Below, in pieces: positions 7,019-15,856 of a stretch of 64,000 nucleotides of DNA. This DNA comes from an uncultured Clostridia bacterium (GTDB lineage Bacteria; Bacillota; Clostridia; Christensenellales; Aristaeellaceae). The notes beneath the pieces were generated by a model that was not told where the DNA came from, did not search any database, and saw only the letters and a program-made list of their open reading frames with translations. The stretch lies in contig CAKTZR010000007.1 in NCBI GenBank assembly GCA_934636105.1, positions 1 through 64,000 on the forward strand, given 5' to 3'. The number at the start of each line of letters is the position of its first letter. Position 1 is the stretch's first letter. A program made the position numbers and the translations under genes.

Positions 7019-8344
7019 TCAAACTCGGAAGGAGTTTTCCAGCTGTCTCATCACGTCTTCCTTTCCGACCCCCGCCAGCCTCCATCGATGCGCCCTCTCC
7101 AGCATCCGCCCCATCTCCTCGCCGGGCTGCACGCCGCGCGCCATCAGGTCCGCGCCCGTCACATAGGGCCGCGCCATCATCTCCTCAAATTTCGCATACT
7201 TTTCCCGAATCGTCCGTTCGCGCTCGTCATAATCCGCCGCGCCGGCCCGCCCCAGATGATCCGCTTTCGCCAGCAGCATCAAGTCCTCCGGGCAGATGCT
7301 TTGGTCAAATAACACGTTCCATGCCCGCTGTCTGCTGTTTTGCGCCGCGTATTGGTTCGGCTTCATGTGCAGCTCCACCATGTTCGTCACATAGCGGCAA
7401 AGCTCCTTTTCGCTCGTCAGCCGCCTGATGAAATTTCTCGCCAGCGGCACGCCCTTCACCTCGTGCCCGTATGCGTGAATCACGCCGTTCTTCTCCTGCA
7501 TCGCATCGGCCTTGCCCACGTCGTGCAGCAGCGCCGCCAGCATCAGCCCCAGCGGATGCTTCGCCTTGTCCCGCAGCTTCGCCGCTTCGTCCACAACCCG
7601 CATCGTGTGCGTCCACGCGTCGCCCTCCGGGTGATAGTCCATTCTCTGCTTCACGCCCTCAAGCGCGGCGACCTCCGCCATCCACGGCTCATGCTGTCCC
7701 GTCATCCGCAGCGCTTCAAAAAAGATCGACGGCTTCTCGCTTTTCATCAGCGCCTTTTCGATTTCGCCCATCACGCGTTCCTTCGCCAGCCCGCCGATAT
7801 CCAGTGTCCGGCAGACCGCCATCGTCTCCGGCGCAATCGTGAAATCAAACCTCGCCGCAAACTGCGCCGCCCGCAGCACCCGCAGCGGATCGCGCCGAAA
7901 GGTTTCGTCGTCCACATGCCGGATGATTCGGTTTCGAATATCCGTCCTTCCGCCGAAATCGTCGAAAATTTCGCCCGTCAGCACGTCCTGCATCATCGCG
8001 TTCATCGTGAAATCGCGCCGTCTCGCCGCTTCTTTCCTTCCCATGAAAGGATCGATGTCCGCGTCCTCGCCCTTTCCGCCGCCGCGCCGGGGCAGCGCGA
8101 TATCCAGCGTATATCCCCGCAGGCCGAACACGCCGAAACTCGCGCCCATCTCTTTCCATGGCCCGATTTTCCCGAGCATCGCCCGCACCGCGTCCGCCGT
8201 CATCCCGTGAATTTCAATGTCCACGTCGCCGCTTTTCCGTCCCATCGCGCCGTCGCGGACAAACCCGCCGACAAAGTAGACGCGTCCGCCCCTTTCGGCG
8301 GCCATCCGCGCAATCCGCCGCGCCATCTCCAAATCCTTTTCCAT
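7019..8344 (-). CDS. cca: CCA-adding tRNA nucleotidyltransferase with HD domain
   Basis: The 441-aa protein has the class II nucleotidyltransferase head (GGFVRDGAMGR then GDVDIEIHG) and RRDFTMNAM in the neck region. A C-terminal HD domain (LLHDVGKADAM, residues about 250-260) is seen in several bacterial CCA enzymes. It adds or repairs the 3' CCA of tRNAs, needed here because host tRNA genes do not always encode it. AAAGGAGG lies about 10 nt before the ATG. The final residues NSFRV are read through CTCCTTCCG, the first bases of a family A repeat remnant. It ends a run of minus-strand genes starting near 11.2 kb. Confidence 0.9.
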   Translation of the reverse strand: MEKDLEMARRIARMAAERGGRVYFVGGFVRDGAMGRKSGDVDIEIHGMTADAVRAMLGKIGPWKEMGASFGVFGLRGYTLDIALPRRGGGKGEDADIDPFMGRKEAARRRDFTMNAMMQDVLTGEIFDDFGGRTDIRNRIIRHVDDETFRRDPLRVLRAAQFAARFDFTIAPETMAVCRTLDIGGLAKERVMGEIEKALMKSEKPSIFFEALRMTGQHEPWMAEVAALEGVKQRMDYHPEGDAWTHTMRVVDEAAKLRDKAKHPLGLMLAALLHDVGKADAMQEKNGVIHAYGHEVKGVPLARNFIRRLTSEKELCRYVTNMVELHMKPNQYAAQNSRQRAWNVLFDQSICPEDLMLLAKADHLGRAGAADYDERERTIREKYAKFEEMMARPYVTGADLMARGVQPGEEMGRMLERAHRWRLAGVGKEDVMRQLENSFRV

Positions 8345-8419
8345 GCCGTCCGCGCCTCCTTTGTCAATCGCTTCTTGCCGCTTGCACCACGCCCAAATGG
8401 CACGCTCCCCCGCCGTTCT

Positions 8420-8815
8420 TCACAGCTCCATACTTACCCGCACCCCTTCCCCAAAAACCTTCTCCGCTTCTTCCGCCATCACCCGAAGCAGGCCGCCCCA
8501 CGCGTCAAACGCGCTCCGCTCCTCGTCCCCGGTCATGCCGTTTGCCCGGCAGATTTGCCGCAGCTTCTCGCGCTCCCCTTCGCCGTTTCGAATGGCTTCA
8601 CGGATGATTTCGGCAAGCGCCCGCTTTCTTTCGGCGTTCATCCGTTCGTCGTCCGCCATTTTGTCGCAGGAGCGCAGCGCGTGCGTCCTCCCGTCGTAAA
8701 GGTACAGCGGCGCGTCCCCCCGCAGAATCGTGTGCATCGTGCCGCGCATCGTCCATGTCCGCACGCAGTTAATAAGCGCCGCGCACCGCATCGCGATGAT
8801 TTCTTCCGCGTCCAT
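8420..8815 (-). CDS. Hypothetical protein, 131 aa
   Basis: The start MDAEEIIAMRC follows GGAGG and lies 10 nt after the stop of the upstream acetyltransferase; a longer in-frame start would overlap that gene. The protein is soluble and helical, with a hydrophobic segment (APLYLYDGRTHAL) near residue 40 and a charged C-terminal half. No domain is recognised. Tight spacing suggests it is co-transcribed with the GNAT gene upstream and cca downstream. Confidence 0.65.
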   Translation of the reverse strand: MDAEEIIAMRCAALINCVRTWTMRGTMHTILRGDAPLYLYDGRTHALRSCDKMADDERMNAERKRALAEIIREAIRNGEGEREKLRQICRANGMTGDEERSAFDAWGGLLRVMAEEAEKVFGEGVRVSMEL

Positions 8816-8825
8816 CGTTCCTCCG

Positions 8826-9635
8826 TCAGTTCTTCGCTTCAACCCGCCGATACTCCCCCTGCGCGAAAATCGGCTTGAATCCCAGCGCCCGATACAGATG
8901 GTTGGTCACGGGGTTGCGCCTGTCCACATTCAGCGTCGCTGTCTTTCCCGCCACCAGAATTTCATTTTTGATGGCGTTGACCACCTTTCGGGCATAGCCT
9001 TTCCCTCTGTATGCCTCGCGCGTATAGACGTTGGTGATGCGCATGCTTTCCCCGATGTCGCGCACCGCCTTGCCCACGCTGGCGATTCGCCCGTCCGCCC
9101 GGATCACGCGGAAATCCCCGATGCTTCGTCTCATCGCTTCCCGGCTCGGCCTGTCCTGCAAATTGCACTCGACCAGAAACCGCTCCATGCACGCATAAAT
9201 TTCATCCAAATCGCCTTCGTTTGCCGCTTCGACCTCCGGAGACGACGGCTCGGTGATTTCCTTTGCTTCCATGAACTCCATCGCCAGCGCTTCTTCATAG
9301 CGAATACCGAACCGCGCTTCCATCTCGCGCGCCGCTGCGTCGCCCAGCGTCTTTTCACAGAGATAGTTTTGGATTTCATATCCCCCGCGCATCAGAAAAT
9401 CCAGCAACTCGCCCACGCAGTCCGCGTCCCCGAACAGCTGCAAATGATATGGCTCGACCTTCATCGCCAGCAGCGTTTTCCCATCCCTTTCACATTTTGC
9501 CGCGTAGTTGATTTTGCCCGTCTCCGTCAGCAGCGGCGCATCCAGCACCATGAACGCAGAAATCTGCGGATTCGTGTCCAAAAACGTCCGATTCTCCGCT
9601 AAAAACGCCGCGCCGGATTCGTAAATTTCAATCAT
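8826..9635 (-). CDS. GNAT-family N-acetyltransferase (two-part, 269 aa)
   Basis: The C-terminal 130 residues form a GNAT domain: VYTREAYRGKGYARKVV is the acetyl-CoA-binding motif A (R/Q-x-x-G-x-G/A), followed by NHLYRALGFKP near the end. The N-terminal half (about 1-130) matches the degenerate first half seen in double-GNAT enzymes and has no clear motif A. These enzymes move acetyl from acetyl-CoA to an amine; the substrate is unknown. It sits between a YgjV-type gene and a hypothetical gene with short gaps. Confidence 0.8.
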   Translation of the reverse strand: MIEIYESGAAFLAENRTFLDTNPQISAFMVLDAPLLTETGKINYAAKCERDGKTLLAMKVEPYHLQLFGDADCVGELLDFLMRGGYEIQNYLCEKTLGDAAAREMEARFGIRYEEALAMEFMEAKEITEPSSPEVEAANEGDLDEIYACMERFLVECNLQDRPSREAMRRSIGDFRVIRADGRIASVGKAVRDIGESMRITNVYTREAYRGKGYARKVVNAIKNEILVAGKTATLNVDRRNPVTNHLYRALGFKPIFAQGEYRRVEAKN

Positions 9636-9641
9636 CGCTTT

Positions 9642-10163
9642 TCATTCCTCCACTTTGTCCAGATTCTTCCATCCGAACCGCACAATCGAAACGATCATGG
9701 AAACTTCCGTCACCACTTCATCGAGCACGCCCGCCATCGACCCGCTCATCAGGCTGTAAATCATCCAAAGCGGCGAATTGATGAACATGCCCGCCACGCG
9801 GATGGTTCGCCCGTTTCGCGTGTAGCCCGCGATCGTCGCCGCAATGTTCGCCGCGACCGGCAGCAGCGAAATCCAGCCTGCCCACGTCAGCGCCAGCGCC
9901 GCCAGCTGCATCAGGCAGAGCACCGCGCACATGCCCCAGCTTTTGGCGAATTTCCATCTGCTCCCCAGGCAGAATGACCGAAGCGTGTTGATGATGTAGC
10001 TCACCCCGCCCGTCACCGCGCCCAGCAGCATCAGGTGCAGCGTGTACACCAGATACGAATAAAACTGCACCCGGAACAGCTTTTTACTGTCCCTGCATTG
10101 ATACGAAGAAAAGAACAGCAGCGTCCCGCAAAAGCCGATCAGCTGAATTCCGATGTTTTTCAT
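9642..10163 (-). CDS. YgjV-family inner membrane protein
   Basis: The 173-aa protein has four to six hydrophobic segments (IGFCGTLLFFSSY, LVYTLHLMLLGAV, CAVLCLMQLAALALTWAGW, SLLPVAANIAATIAGY) and a conserved SSYQCRDSKKLFRVQ stretch. The topology and the RNGRTIRVAGMFINSPLWMIY region are typical of YgjV-family proteins, whose function is not known. It lies 6 nt from the next gene and so is probably co-transcribed. Confidence 0.75.
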   Translation of the reverse strand: MKNIGIQLIGFCGTLLFFSSYQCRDSKKLFRVQFYSYLVYTLHLMLLGAVTGGVSYIINTLRSFCLGSRWKFAKSWGMCAVLCLMQLAALALTWAGWISLLPVAANIAATIAGYTRNGRTIRVAGMFINSPLWMIYSLMSGSMAGVLDEVVTEVSMIVSIVRFGWKNLDKVEE

Positions 10164-10183
10164 GCGTATGCCTCAAAAATCCG

Positions 10184-10672
10184 TTATAATCCCATCACAT
10201 AAATCTGGCACGGGTTCCATTCGTCCCACAAATGCGGAAACACCTCGAACTCCTTGAACCCCAGCGCCAGATAGAACCGATTCGTCGCGTCGTACTCGGC
10301 GTATTTCCCCATCTGCACGGTTTTCACCTGCATAAACGCATAGCCCGCCTCGCGCGCCGCCCGCTTGGCCGCCTCCACCAGCGCGCGCCCGACGCCCATC
10401 CTGTGACAGTCTTTCAGCACGCCCATCACATACAGCTCGACCGTGTCGCGCCCCGTCTCTTTCAGGTACAGAAAACCGATGGGCGTCTCCCCGTCCGCCG
10501 CGGCAAAAAAGAGCTTGTCCGCGCTCTCGCAGATGTATTCCTCCCGCGCCTCGGGAATGCCGAACCACTCCGGCAGGGCTTCCAAAATCGCGCGGCTGAT
10601 TGCCTGCTTTTCTTCTGCGTTTTCGATTTGTCGAATTTCAGTTTCCACTTGTCTTTTCCCCTTCGCTGTCAT
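10184..10672 (-). CDS. GNAT-family N-acetyltransferase
   Basis: A single-domain 162-aa GNAT: LYVMGVLKDCHRMGVGRALV carries the acetyl-CoA loop (HRMGVGRA) and FYLALGFKEFEVFP the C-terminal strand. The ATG version overlaps the upstream GNAT by 35 nt; a GTG at 10648 (VETEIRQ) after GGGGAAAAGA would cut the overlap and is a plausible alternative start. Substrate unknown. It belongs to a cluster of three acetyltransferase genes. Confidence 0.8.
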   Translation of the reverse strand: MTAKGKRQVETEIRQIENAEEKQAISRAILEALPEWFGIPEAREEYICESADKLFFAAADGETPIGFLYLKETGRDTVELYVMGVLKDCHRMGVGRALVEAAKRAAREAGYAFMQVKTVQMGKYAEYDATNRFYLALGFKEFEVFPHLWDEWNPCQIYVMGL

Positions 10673-11177
10673 CCACAGCTTCCGTCAAAAACCGATACCG
10701 CTTCACATTCGGGAAGCCGGGATGCGGCACAATCCCTTCCAGCTTCCCTCCCGCCTTTTCAATCACCTTGGCCGAGCCAACGTTGTCCTCGTTGCAGGTC
10801 ACAAGCACGTTCCTCATGCCCAGCGCTTCCGCCTGCTCCAAAACCGCTTTCAAGATTTCCGTCGCATACCCCTTGCCGCGCTCGCTTGGCCGAACCGTGT
10901 AGCCAATCCGCCCGGCAAAATTCGCGATAAAGTTATTTTCTTCCAGCCGCAAATCCGCAATGCCAACCATCCTTCCCGTTTTGTCAAACGCAAGATAGAT
11001 GTTTTCCCGCACCTTTCCGTAGTGCGGCACATACGCGCCGCTCAGCCATTTTGCCGCGTCCTCCGCCTGTTCAAGCCCAACGCCGCCGGGAATTTTCTTC
11101 AAGCCGTTCAACGCTTCCGCCCGAAAATCCATAATTGCCTGTGCATCCTGCATATCTGCTTTTTTGAGTGTAATCAT
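10638..11177 (-). CDS. RimJ/RimL-like GNAT acetyltransferase
   Basis: I chose the ATG giving MITLKKADMQDAQAIMDFRA because GGAAAGGA lies upstream; the 18 residues before it are not GNAT-like. The 179-aa protein shows GYTVRPSERGKGYATEILKA (acetyl-CoA motif A) and VTCNEDNVGSAKVIEKAGG, the signature of the RimJ/RimL-type branch. It is the first gene of the leftward acetyltransferase-cca run. A perfect 16-nt palindrome lies 38 nt upstream of the start. Confidence 0.82.
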   Translation of the reverse strand: MITLKKADMQDAQAIMDFRAEALNGLKKIPGGVGLEQAEDAAKWLSGAYVPHYGKVRENIYLAFDKTGRMVGIADLRLEENNFIANFAGRIGYTVRPSERGKGYATEILKAVLEQAEALGMRNVLVTCNEDNVGSAKVIEKAGGKLEGIVPHPGFPNVKRYRFLTEAVDDSEGEKTSGN

Positions 11178-11215
11178 CGTTTTTTCCTTTCCAGCGTCCG
11201 CCGTACCTTTTGCGG

Positions 11216-11231
11216 TTGAAACTCGTTTCAA
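11216..11231. promoter_or_regulatory. Perfect palindrome upstream of GNAT gene, possible operator
   Basis: TTGAAACTCGTTTCAA: TTGAAAC and GTTTCAA arms separated by two bases. On the minus strand TTGAAA could also be a -35 hexamer. Its right arm begins a 22-nt motif (GTTTCAATCGTAGGCCGCTT) that recurs near 28254. Confidence 0.4.
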
Positions 11232-11244
11232 TCGTAGGCCGCTT

Positions 11245-11372
11245 TACTCCTTCAGTCAGCTTCGCTGCCAGCTCCCTCAAGGAAGGAGCCTTTGGTATAA
11301 ACTGCGATAGCGAGAGGACAAAGCCTCCCTCCAAGAGGGAGGTGGCACGACGAAGTCGTGACGGAAGGAGTT
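11245..11372. repeat. Family A inverted pair (MITE-like)
   Basis: Plus strand starts ACTCCTTCAGTCAGC and ends GTGACGGAAGGAGTTA, so the ends are inverted repeats. Two CTCCCTC/GAGGGAG-type hairpins lie inside, separated by a short spacer containing GGTATAAACTGC. One inner hairpin is imperfect (CTCCCTCAAGGAAGGAG). Confidence 0.85.
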
Positions 11373-11376
11373 ACGC

Positions 11377-11409
11377 AAAAAGCGGCGCCGCAAAATACGA
11401 CGCCGCTTT
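11377..11409 (-). terminator. Intrinsic terminator of rny
   Basis: Minus strand AAAGCGGCG / CGCCGCTTTTT hairpin directly after the rny stop codon. Confidence 0.75.
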
Positions 11410-11422
11410 CCAAATGCTGTTT

Positions 11423-13018
11423 TTACTTCGCGAACTCGGTGCAGCGGGTCTCGCGGATGACGTTGACCTTGATCTGTCCCGGATATTCCAGCTCATTTTC
11501 AATGCGCTTGGCAATTTCGCGGGCGAGCACATACGTACCCTCGTCGGAGATGTCCTCCGGCTTGACCATGATGCGCACCTCGCGGCCGGACTGAATCGCG
11601 AACGACTTTTCCACGCCCGGGAAGCTGTTGGAAATCTCCTCCAGCTTTTCAAGGCGGCGGATGTAGTTCTCAATGCTCTCGCGGCGCGCGCCCGGACGGG
11701 CTGCGGAGATCGCGTCAGCCGCCTGAATCAGCACGGCTTCGACGGTCTGCGGCTCAATATCGTTGTGATGCGCCGCAATGCAGTGGATGACCTCCGGGGA
11801 CTCGTGATAACGCTTGGCCATTTCAACGCCCAGCTCGACGTGCGTGCCTTCCAGCTCGTGATCGACGGCCTTGCCGATATCGTGGAGCAGGCCCGCGCGC
11901 TTGGCAAGCTGCACATCCGCGCCCAGTTCCGCCGCCATCAGGCCCGCCAGATGGCTGACCTCGATGCTGTGCTGGAGCACGTTCTGGCCGTAGCTTGTGC
12001 GATAGCGCATGCGGCCAAGCAGCTTCACCAGCTCGTGATGAATACCGTGCATGTTCGTCTCGAAGATGGCCTGCTCGCCGGCCTCGCGAATCTGGTTGTC
12101 CACCTCGCGTCTGGCCTTTTCGACCATTTCCTCAATGCGCGCCGGGTGAATGCGTCCGTCGGCAATGAGCTTTTCCAGCGCAATTCGCGCAACCTCGCGG
12201 CGGATCGGGTCGAACGCGGACACGATAACGGCCTCCGGCGTGTCGTCGATGATGAGATCGACGCCGGTCGCGGTCTCCAGCGTGCGGATGTTGCGGCCCT
12301 CGCGGCCGATGATGCGGCCCTTCATATCCTCGTTCGGCAGGGACACGACGGAAACCGTCGTCTCGGCCACATGGTCGCTCGCGCAGCGCTGAATCGCCAT
12401 CGCGACGATGTTGCGCGCCTTCTTTTCGGCTTCGTCCTTCGCGTTCTGCTCGATTTCGCGAACCATCACGCCCGCGTCGTGGTAGGCTTCCTTCTGGATG
12501 CGCTGCACGATCATGTCGCGCGCCTCGTCCTGCGTCATCTTCGCGACGCGTTCCAGTTCGGCGCGGCTCTTTTCTTCCATCTCCTGCGCGGTCTTTTCGG
12601 CTTCCTCGGCAGCGGCCTTCTGGCGCGCGCCGTATTCCTGCGCTTCGGCGGTCAGGCGATCCAGCTCGTTCTGCTTGCGCTCCAGGCCCGTCTCGCGCGC
12701 GTCGAGGTTGTCCGCCTTTTTGTCAAGCGTTTCCTCGCGCTGGGTCACGCGGCGCTCGCTGCGCTGCACTTCGGCGCGGCGGTCGCGAATCTCGCGGTCC
12801 AGCTCGTTCTTGAGGCGGATGACTTCTTCCTTCGCTTCAAGAATGCTTTCTTTCTTCTTCTCCTCCGCACGGCGCTGCGCGTCGTCCAGCAGATTACGGG
12901 CATATTCCTCGGTGCGCCCGATTTTCTTTTCCTGCACGTTTTTGCGATACATATAGCCCGCCGCAAGGCCCGCGGCCAGCGCGGCGACAATCGCTAAAAA
13001 GGTAAAAATAAACGCCAA
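11423..13018 (-). CDS. rny: Ribonuclease Y
   Basis: The 531-aa protein has the full RNase Y layout. An N-terminal membrane anchor ([18 protein letters not shown]) is followed by a long charged coiled coil (about 30-220), a KH domain ([15 protein letters not shown], about 225-240), and an HD domain ([12 protein letters not shown], about 365-376) with the metal-binding His-Asp pair. It is the membrane-bound endoribonuclease that starts mRNA decay in many Firmicutes. The start codon is TTG (13016-13018), 9 nt after AAGGAGAG. It is followed by its own terminator and preceded by a structured RNA candidate and a strong promoter. Confidence 0.95.
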   Translation of the reverse strand: MAFIFTFLAIVAALAAGLAAGYMYRKNVQEKKIGRTEEYARNLLDDAQRRAEEKKKESILEAKEEVIRLKNELDREIRDRRAEVQRSERRVTQREETLDKKADNLDARETGLERKQNELDRLTAEAQEYGARQKAAAEEAEKTAQEMEEKSRAELERVAKMTQDEARDMIVQRIQKEAYHDAGVMVREIEQNAKDEAEKKARNIVAMAIQRCASDHVAETTVSVVSLPNEDMKGRIIGREGRNIRTLETATGVDLIIDDTPEAVIVSAFDPIRREVARIALEKLIADGRIHPARIEEMVEKARREVDNQIREAGEQAIFETNMHGIHHELVKLLGRMRYRTSYGQNVLQHSIEVSHLAGLMAAELGADVQLAKRAGLLHDIGKAVDHELEGTHVELGVEMAKRYHESPEVIHCIAAHHNDIEPQTVEAVLIQAADAISAARPGARRESIENYIRRLEKLEEISNSFPGVEKSFAIQSGREVRIMVKPEDISDEGTYVLAREIAKRIENELEYPGQIKVNVIRETRCTEFAK

Positions 13019-13073
13019 TCTGCTTCACTCTCCTTCTTTTTGGATTCTCAATTTCAATCAAATCAATCGTCCA

Positions 13074-13290
13074 AGAAAAAAGTGTACAGATTGACGCCCG
13101 CTTCTGGCGATCCACAACCCATTTAGGCACAAAGAACCATGCCGACGCAGGGGCAGAATCGTCCCTCCGCGGCTTTGCCGCCTATCCAGTTTTGATGTAT
13201 CAAACGCCCGGAAAAGTCAGCCTAAACGCACACCGCTTCCCCCGGCGCAATGTCCAGCACAGCATAATCTGCACACGCTTTCACTTTGAC
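13074..13290 (-). ncRNA. Structured RNA upstream of rny, 6S-like architecture (candidate)
   Basis: From the promoter at 13298-13326 a transcript of about 215 nt would have complementary ends: GTGTGCAGATT near its 5' end pairs with AATCTGTACAC, followed directly by TTTTTT. Inside, GTTTAGGC pairs with GCCTAAAT, leaving a large asymmetric central bubble, and a GCGGC-AAA-GCCGC hairpin sits near the apex. Closing stem, central bubble and apical stem are the layout of 6S RNA, but I see no diagnostic primary sequence. It could instead be the long rny leader. Structure was paired by eye. Confidence 0.4.
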
Positions 13291-13297
13291 TAACTCT

Positions 13298-13326
13298 ATT
13301 TTACATTTGATTCATCCTCATGTCAA
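13298..13326 (-). promoter_or_regulatory. Promoter upstream of structured RNA / rny
   Basis: Minus strand TTGACA (13321-13326), 17-nt spacer, TAAAAT (13298-13303). Start expected near 13291. Confidence 0.75.
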
Positions 13327-13381
13327 GCGAATTTGTCAATCCGGTGAAATTTGGAGTGCATTTTTGAGCAAAACATATAGA

Positions 13382-13409
13382 AACGGACGGACATTTCTGC
13401 CCGCCCGTT
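13382..13409 (-). terminator. Hairpin after EF-G-like gene
   Basis: Minus strand ACGGGCGGGCA-GAAA-TGTCCGTCCGT, an 11-bp stem with G-T pairs, followed by a short TTTCTATAT tract 17 nt after the stop codon. Confidence 0.55.
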
Positions 13410-13425
13410 GATATTGTAAAGTGGA

Positions 13426-15504
13426 TTATTCCTCCTCGTCCGCCAAATCGGCCTTATGCGCCTCGATGATCTTGGCGGCGATGGCCTGCGGCACTTCTTC
13501 ATAACGCTCGAAGCTCATCTTGAACGAGCCCTTCGCCTGCGTCATGGAGCGCAGATCGGTTGCGTATTTGAACATCTCGGCCTGCGGCACTTCGGCGATA
13601 ATCAGCTGCCTGCCGTCGTTCTGCTCCATGCCGAGGATGCGGCCGCGGCGCTTGTTCAGGTCGCCCATGATATCGCCCATGTACTCGTCCGGCACGCTGA
13701 TTTCCACGTGCATGATCGGCTCAAGCAGCACCGGGTTCGCGTTGACGCACTGCTTGTAGGCGATGCGCGCCGCCGTCTTGAACGCCATTTCGGAGGAATC
13801 GACCGGGTGATAGCTGCCGTCGTAGAGCTTGGCGCGCAGGCCCGTCATCGGGAAGCCCGCGAGCACGCCCTTGACGAGATTCTCGCGCAGGCCCTTTTCG
13901 ACCGACGGGATGAAGTTGCGCGGCACCGCGCCGCCGACAACCGCATCGACGAACTCGAAGTCCGTGCCCGGTTCGGCCGGGGAGAACTCGATCCACACGT
14001 CGCCGAACTGGCCGTGGCCGCCGCTCTGCTTCTTATGGCGGCCCTGCACCTGAATCGTCTTGCGGATGGACTCGCGATAGGCGATCTTCGGATCCTTGAA
14101 CACGGCTTCCGCGCCGAACTTGCTTTGCAGCTTCTGGCGTACGATTTCAAGCTCCAATTCGCCCTGGCCGCTGATGAGCGTTTCGGTGGTCATCGGGTCC
14201 TTGGCCACGATCACATCCGGCATTTCCTCGCACAGGCGCGCCAGACCGGAGAAGACCTTGTCTTCCTCGCCCGCCTTCTTGGCGTAAACCGCAAGGGAAA
14301 TCTGCGGCGCAGGGAAATCGATGCTGTCATACTGAACGACCTTGCCGATTTCGCACAGGCTGTCGCCGGTGGAGGTATATTGCAGCTTGCTGAGCGCGCC
14401 GATGTCGCCCGCGCAGAGCATGCCGACCGGAATCTGCTTCTTGCCGCGCACCATGAAGATACCCGCGGCCTTTTCGGGTTTATCCGCGTTCGCGTTGAAC
14501 AGCGGGGTCGCCGGGGTCAGCACGCCGGAGATGACCTTAATCAGCGACAGCTTGCCCACGAACGGGTCGGCAATCGTCTTGAACACCTGCGCGGTGAAGC
14601 TCTCGCTCATGTCCGCGTGGCGGATGTGCATGGACTTGGTTTTCGGGTTGATGCCGTGATAGGTGTGCTCCATCGGGCTGGGCATGTACATCGCCAGCTC
14701 ATACATCAGCGGGCGCACGCCGATGCCGTCCAGGCTGGAAACCGGGGCGACCGGCACAATGCTGCCCTCGTAAATGCCCGCAGACAGGCCGCGCAGCATG
14801 TCTTCCTCGCTCAATTTGCCTTCGTCGAAGAATTTTTCCATCAATTCTTCGCTGGTGCTCGCCGCCGCCTCGTTGCAGGCCTCGAGCGCTTCTTCCACCA
14901 GACCGGCCATGTCTTCCGGAATCGGGATTTCACGGCGATCCTTGCCCGCGCCGGTGAAGGCCTTGCCCGTCAGCACGTCCACGACGCCGCGGAAAGACGT
15001 GCCCTCGCCGATGGGCAGAACCGTCGGGATGATGCAGTTGCCGTAGGTGCTGCGCAGATCGTCGAGCACCTTGCGGTAGTTGATATGTTCACGATCGACC
15101 TGCGAAATGGCGATGATGCGCGCCAAACCGTGCTTCGCGGTCGCGTTCCATGCTTTTTCAAAGCCGGTGGAGATCCCCGTTGCGGCGCTCAAAACGATGA
15201 CCGCGCTCTCCACGGCGTGCAGCGGGCCGGACATTTCGCCCGCGAAATCAAAGTAACCGGGAACGTCAATGAGGTTGAGCTTCTTGCCGTGGATTTCGAT
15301 CGGCGCCACGGACGCGCTGATGGAGATATGACGCTTGATTTCTTCGGGATCGTAATCACTGACCGTGTTTCCATCCTCGACACGACCCTGGCGGTCAGTC
15401 ACGCCGGCCGCGTAGAGCATCGACTCAACCAGCGTCGTTTTGCCTTCAGAGCCGTGTCCCAATACAGCGATGTTGCGTATGTCCTTCACCATGTAGTCCT
15501 TCAT
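13426..15504 (-). CDS. Elongation factor G-like GTPase (EF-G paralogue)
   Basis: The 692-aa protein has the EF-G domain order: GTPase domain (P-loop GHGSEGKTTL at about 16-25, DVPGYFDF as G3), domain II, domains III-V (HVEISVPDEYMGDIMGDLNKRRG in domain V). Unlike canonical EF-G the P-loop is not AHIDAGKT and the G4 motif NKxD reads SQVD (AISQVDREHINY). This places it in the EF-G-like group found beside the true EF-G in many bacteria, so it is unlikely to be the housekeeping translocase. It stands alone between rny and DUF4364. The start codon follows GGAGGAACGATTT. Confidence 0.85.
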   Translation of the reverse strand: MKDYMVKDIRNIAVLGHGSEGKTTLVESMLYAAGVTDRQGRVEDGNTVSDYDPEEIKRHISISASVAPIEIHGKKLNLIDVPGYFDFAGEMSGPLHAVESAVIVLSAATGISTGFEKAWNATAKHGLARIIAISQVDREHINYRKVLDDLRSTYGNCIIPTVLPIGEGTSFRGVVDVLTGKAFTGAGKDRREIPIPEDMAGLVEEALEACNEAAASTSEELMEKFFDEGKLSEEDMLRGLSAGIYEGSIVPVAPVSSLDGIGVRPLMYELAMYMPSPMEHTYHGINPKTKSMHIRHADMSESFTAQVFKTIADPFVGKLSLIKVISGVLTPATPLFNANADKPEKAAGIFMVRGKKQIPVGMLCAGDIGALSKLQYTSTGDSLCEIGKVVQYDSIDFPAPQISLAVYAKKAGEEDKVFSGLARLCEEMPDVIVAKDPMTTETLISGQGELELEIVRQKLQSKFGAEAVFKDPKIAYRESIRKTIQVQGRHKKQSGGHGQFGDVWIEFSPAEPGTDFEFVDAVVGGAVPRNFIPSVEKGLRENLVKGVLAGFPMTGLRAKLYDGSYHPVDSSEMAFKTAARIAYKQCVNANPVLLEPIMHVEISVPDEYMGDIMGDLNKRRGRILGMEQNDGRQLIIAEVPQAEMFKYATDLRSMTQAKGSFKMSFERYEEVPQAIAAKIIEAHKADLADEEE

Positions 15505-15856
15505 AAATCGTTCCTCCTTTGAAGCCTTGCATCGGCTGTTTTTTCAGGCGGCTTGTTCGCGCCCGCCTGCCTGTTGTTTTCATTATATCAGATTGTATGA
15601 AAAAATGGAAGTGTTTTTAGCTAATTTCTTTCCGCTCGTCAGTCAATTCATCCAAATTCGCATCCGTTTTTTACGAACTTTCCGCATATTCTGCCGCCGT
15701 TTGATCGTCTTTCCGGTTTTTTTGCGCATCAAAAAAACGCCCGATAGCCGCAGGGAAACAGGCGCGCCGCAAACGCGCCTTTTCCGCTTGATGCATCGAA
15801 CGTTTAAATGTTTTCTATTTTTTTCGTTTATTTGCAGATTTTATACTGATTTGCGC
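15505..15856. other. Intergenic region between EF-G-like gene and DUF4364 gene
   Basis: This 350-nt gap holds the EF-G-like gene's -10 (TATAAT on the minus strand near 15583-15588, no good -35) and a CAGGCGG/CCGCCTG hairpin in its leader. A second hairpin, GGCGCG/CGCGCC, near 15760-15781 is followed on the minus strand by sequence ending in a T-run near 15733-15739 and may terminate the DUF4364 transcript. No gene or repeat family copy is seen. Confidence 0.5.

Noticed and set aside
11225..11246. GTTTCAATC motif resembling the start of some CRISPR repeats
   Set aside because: Only single isolated copies with no regular spacing and no cas genes.
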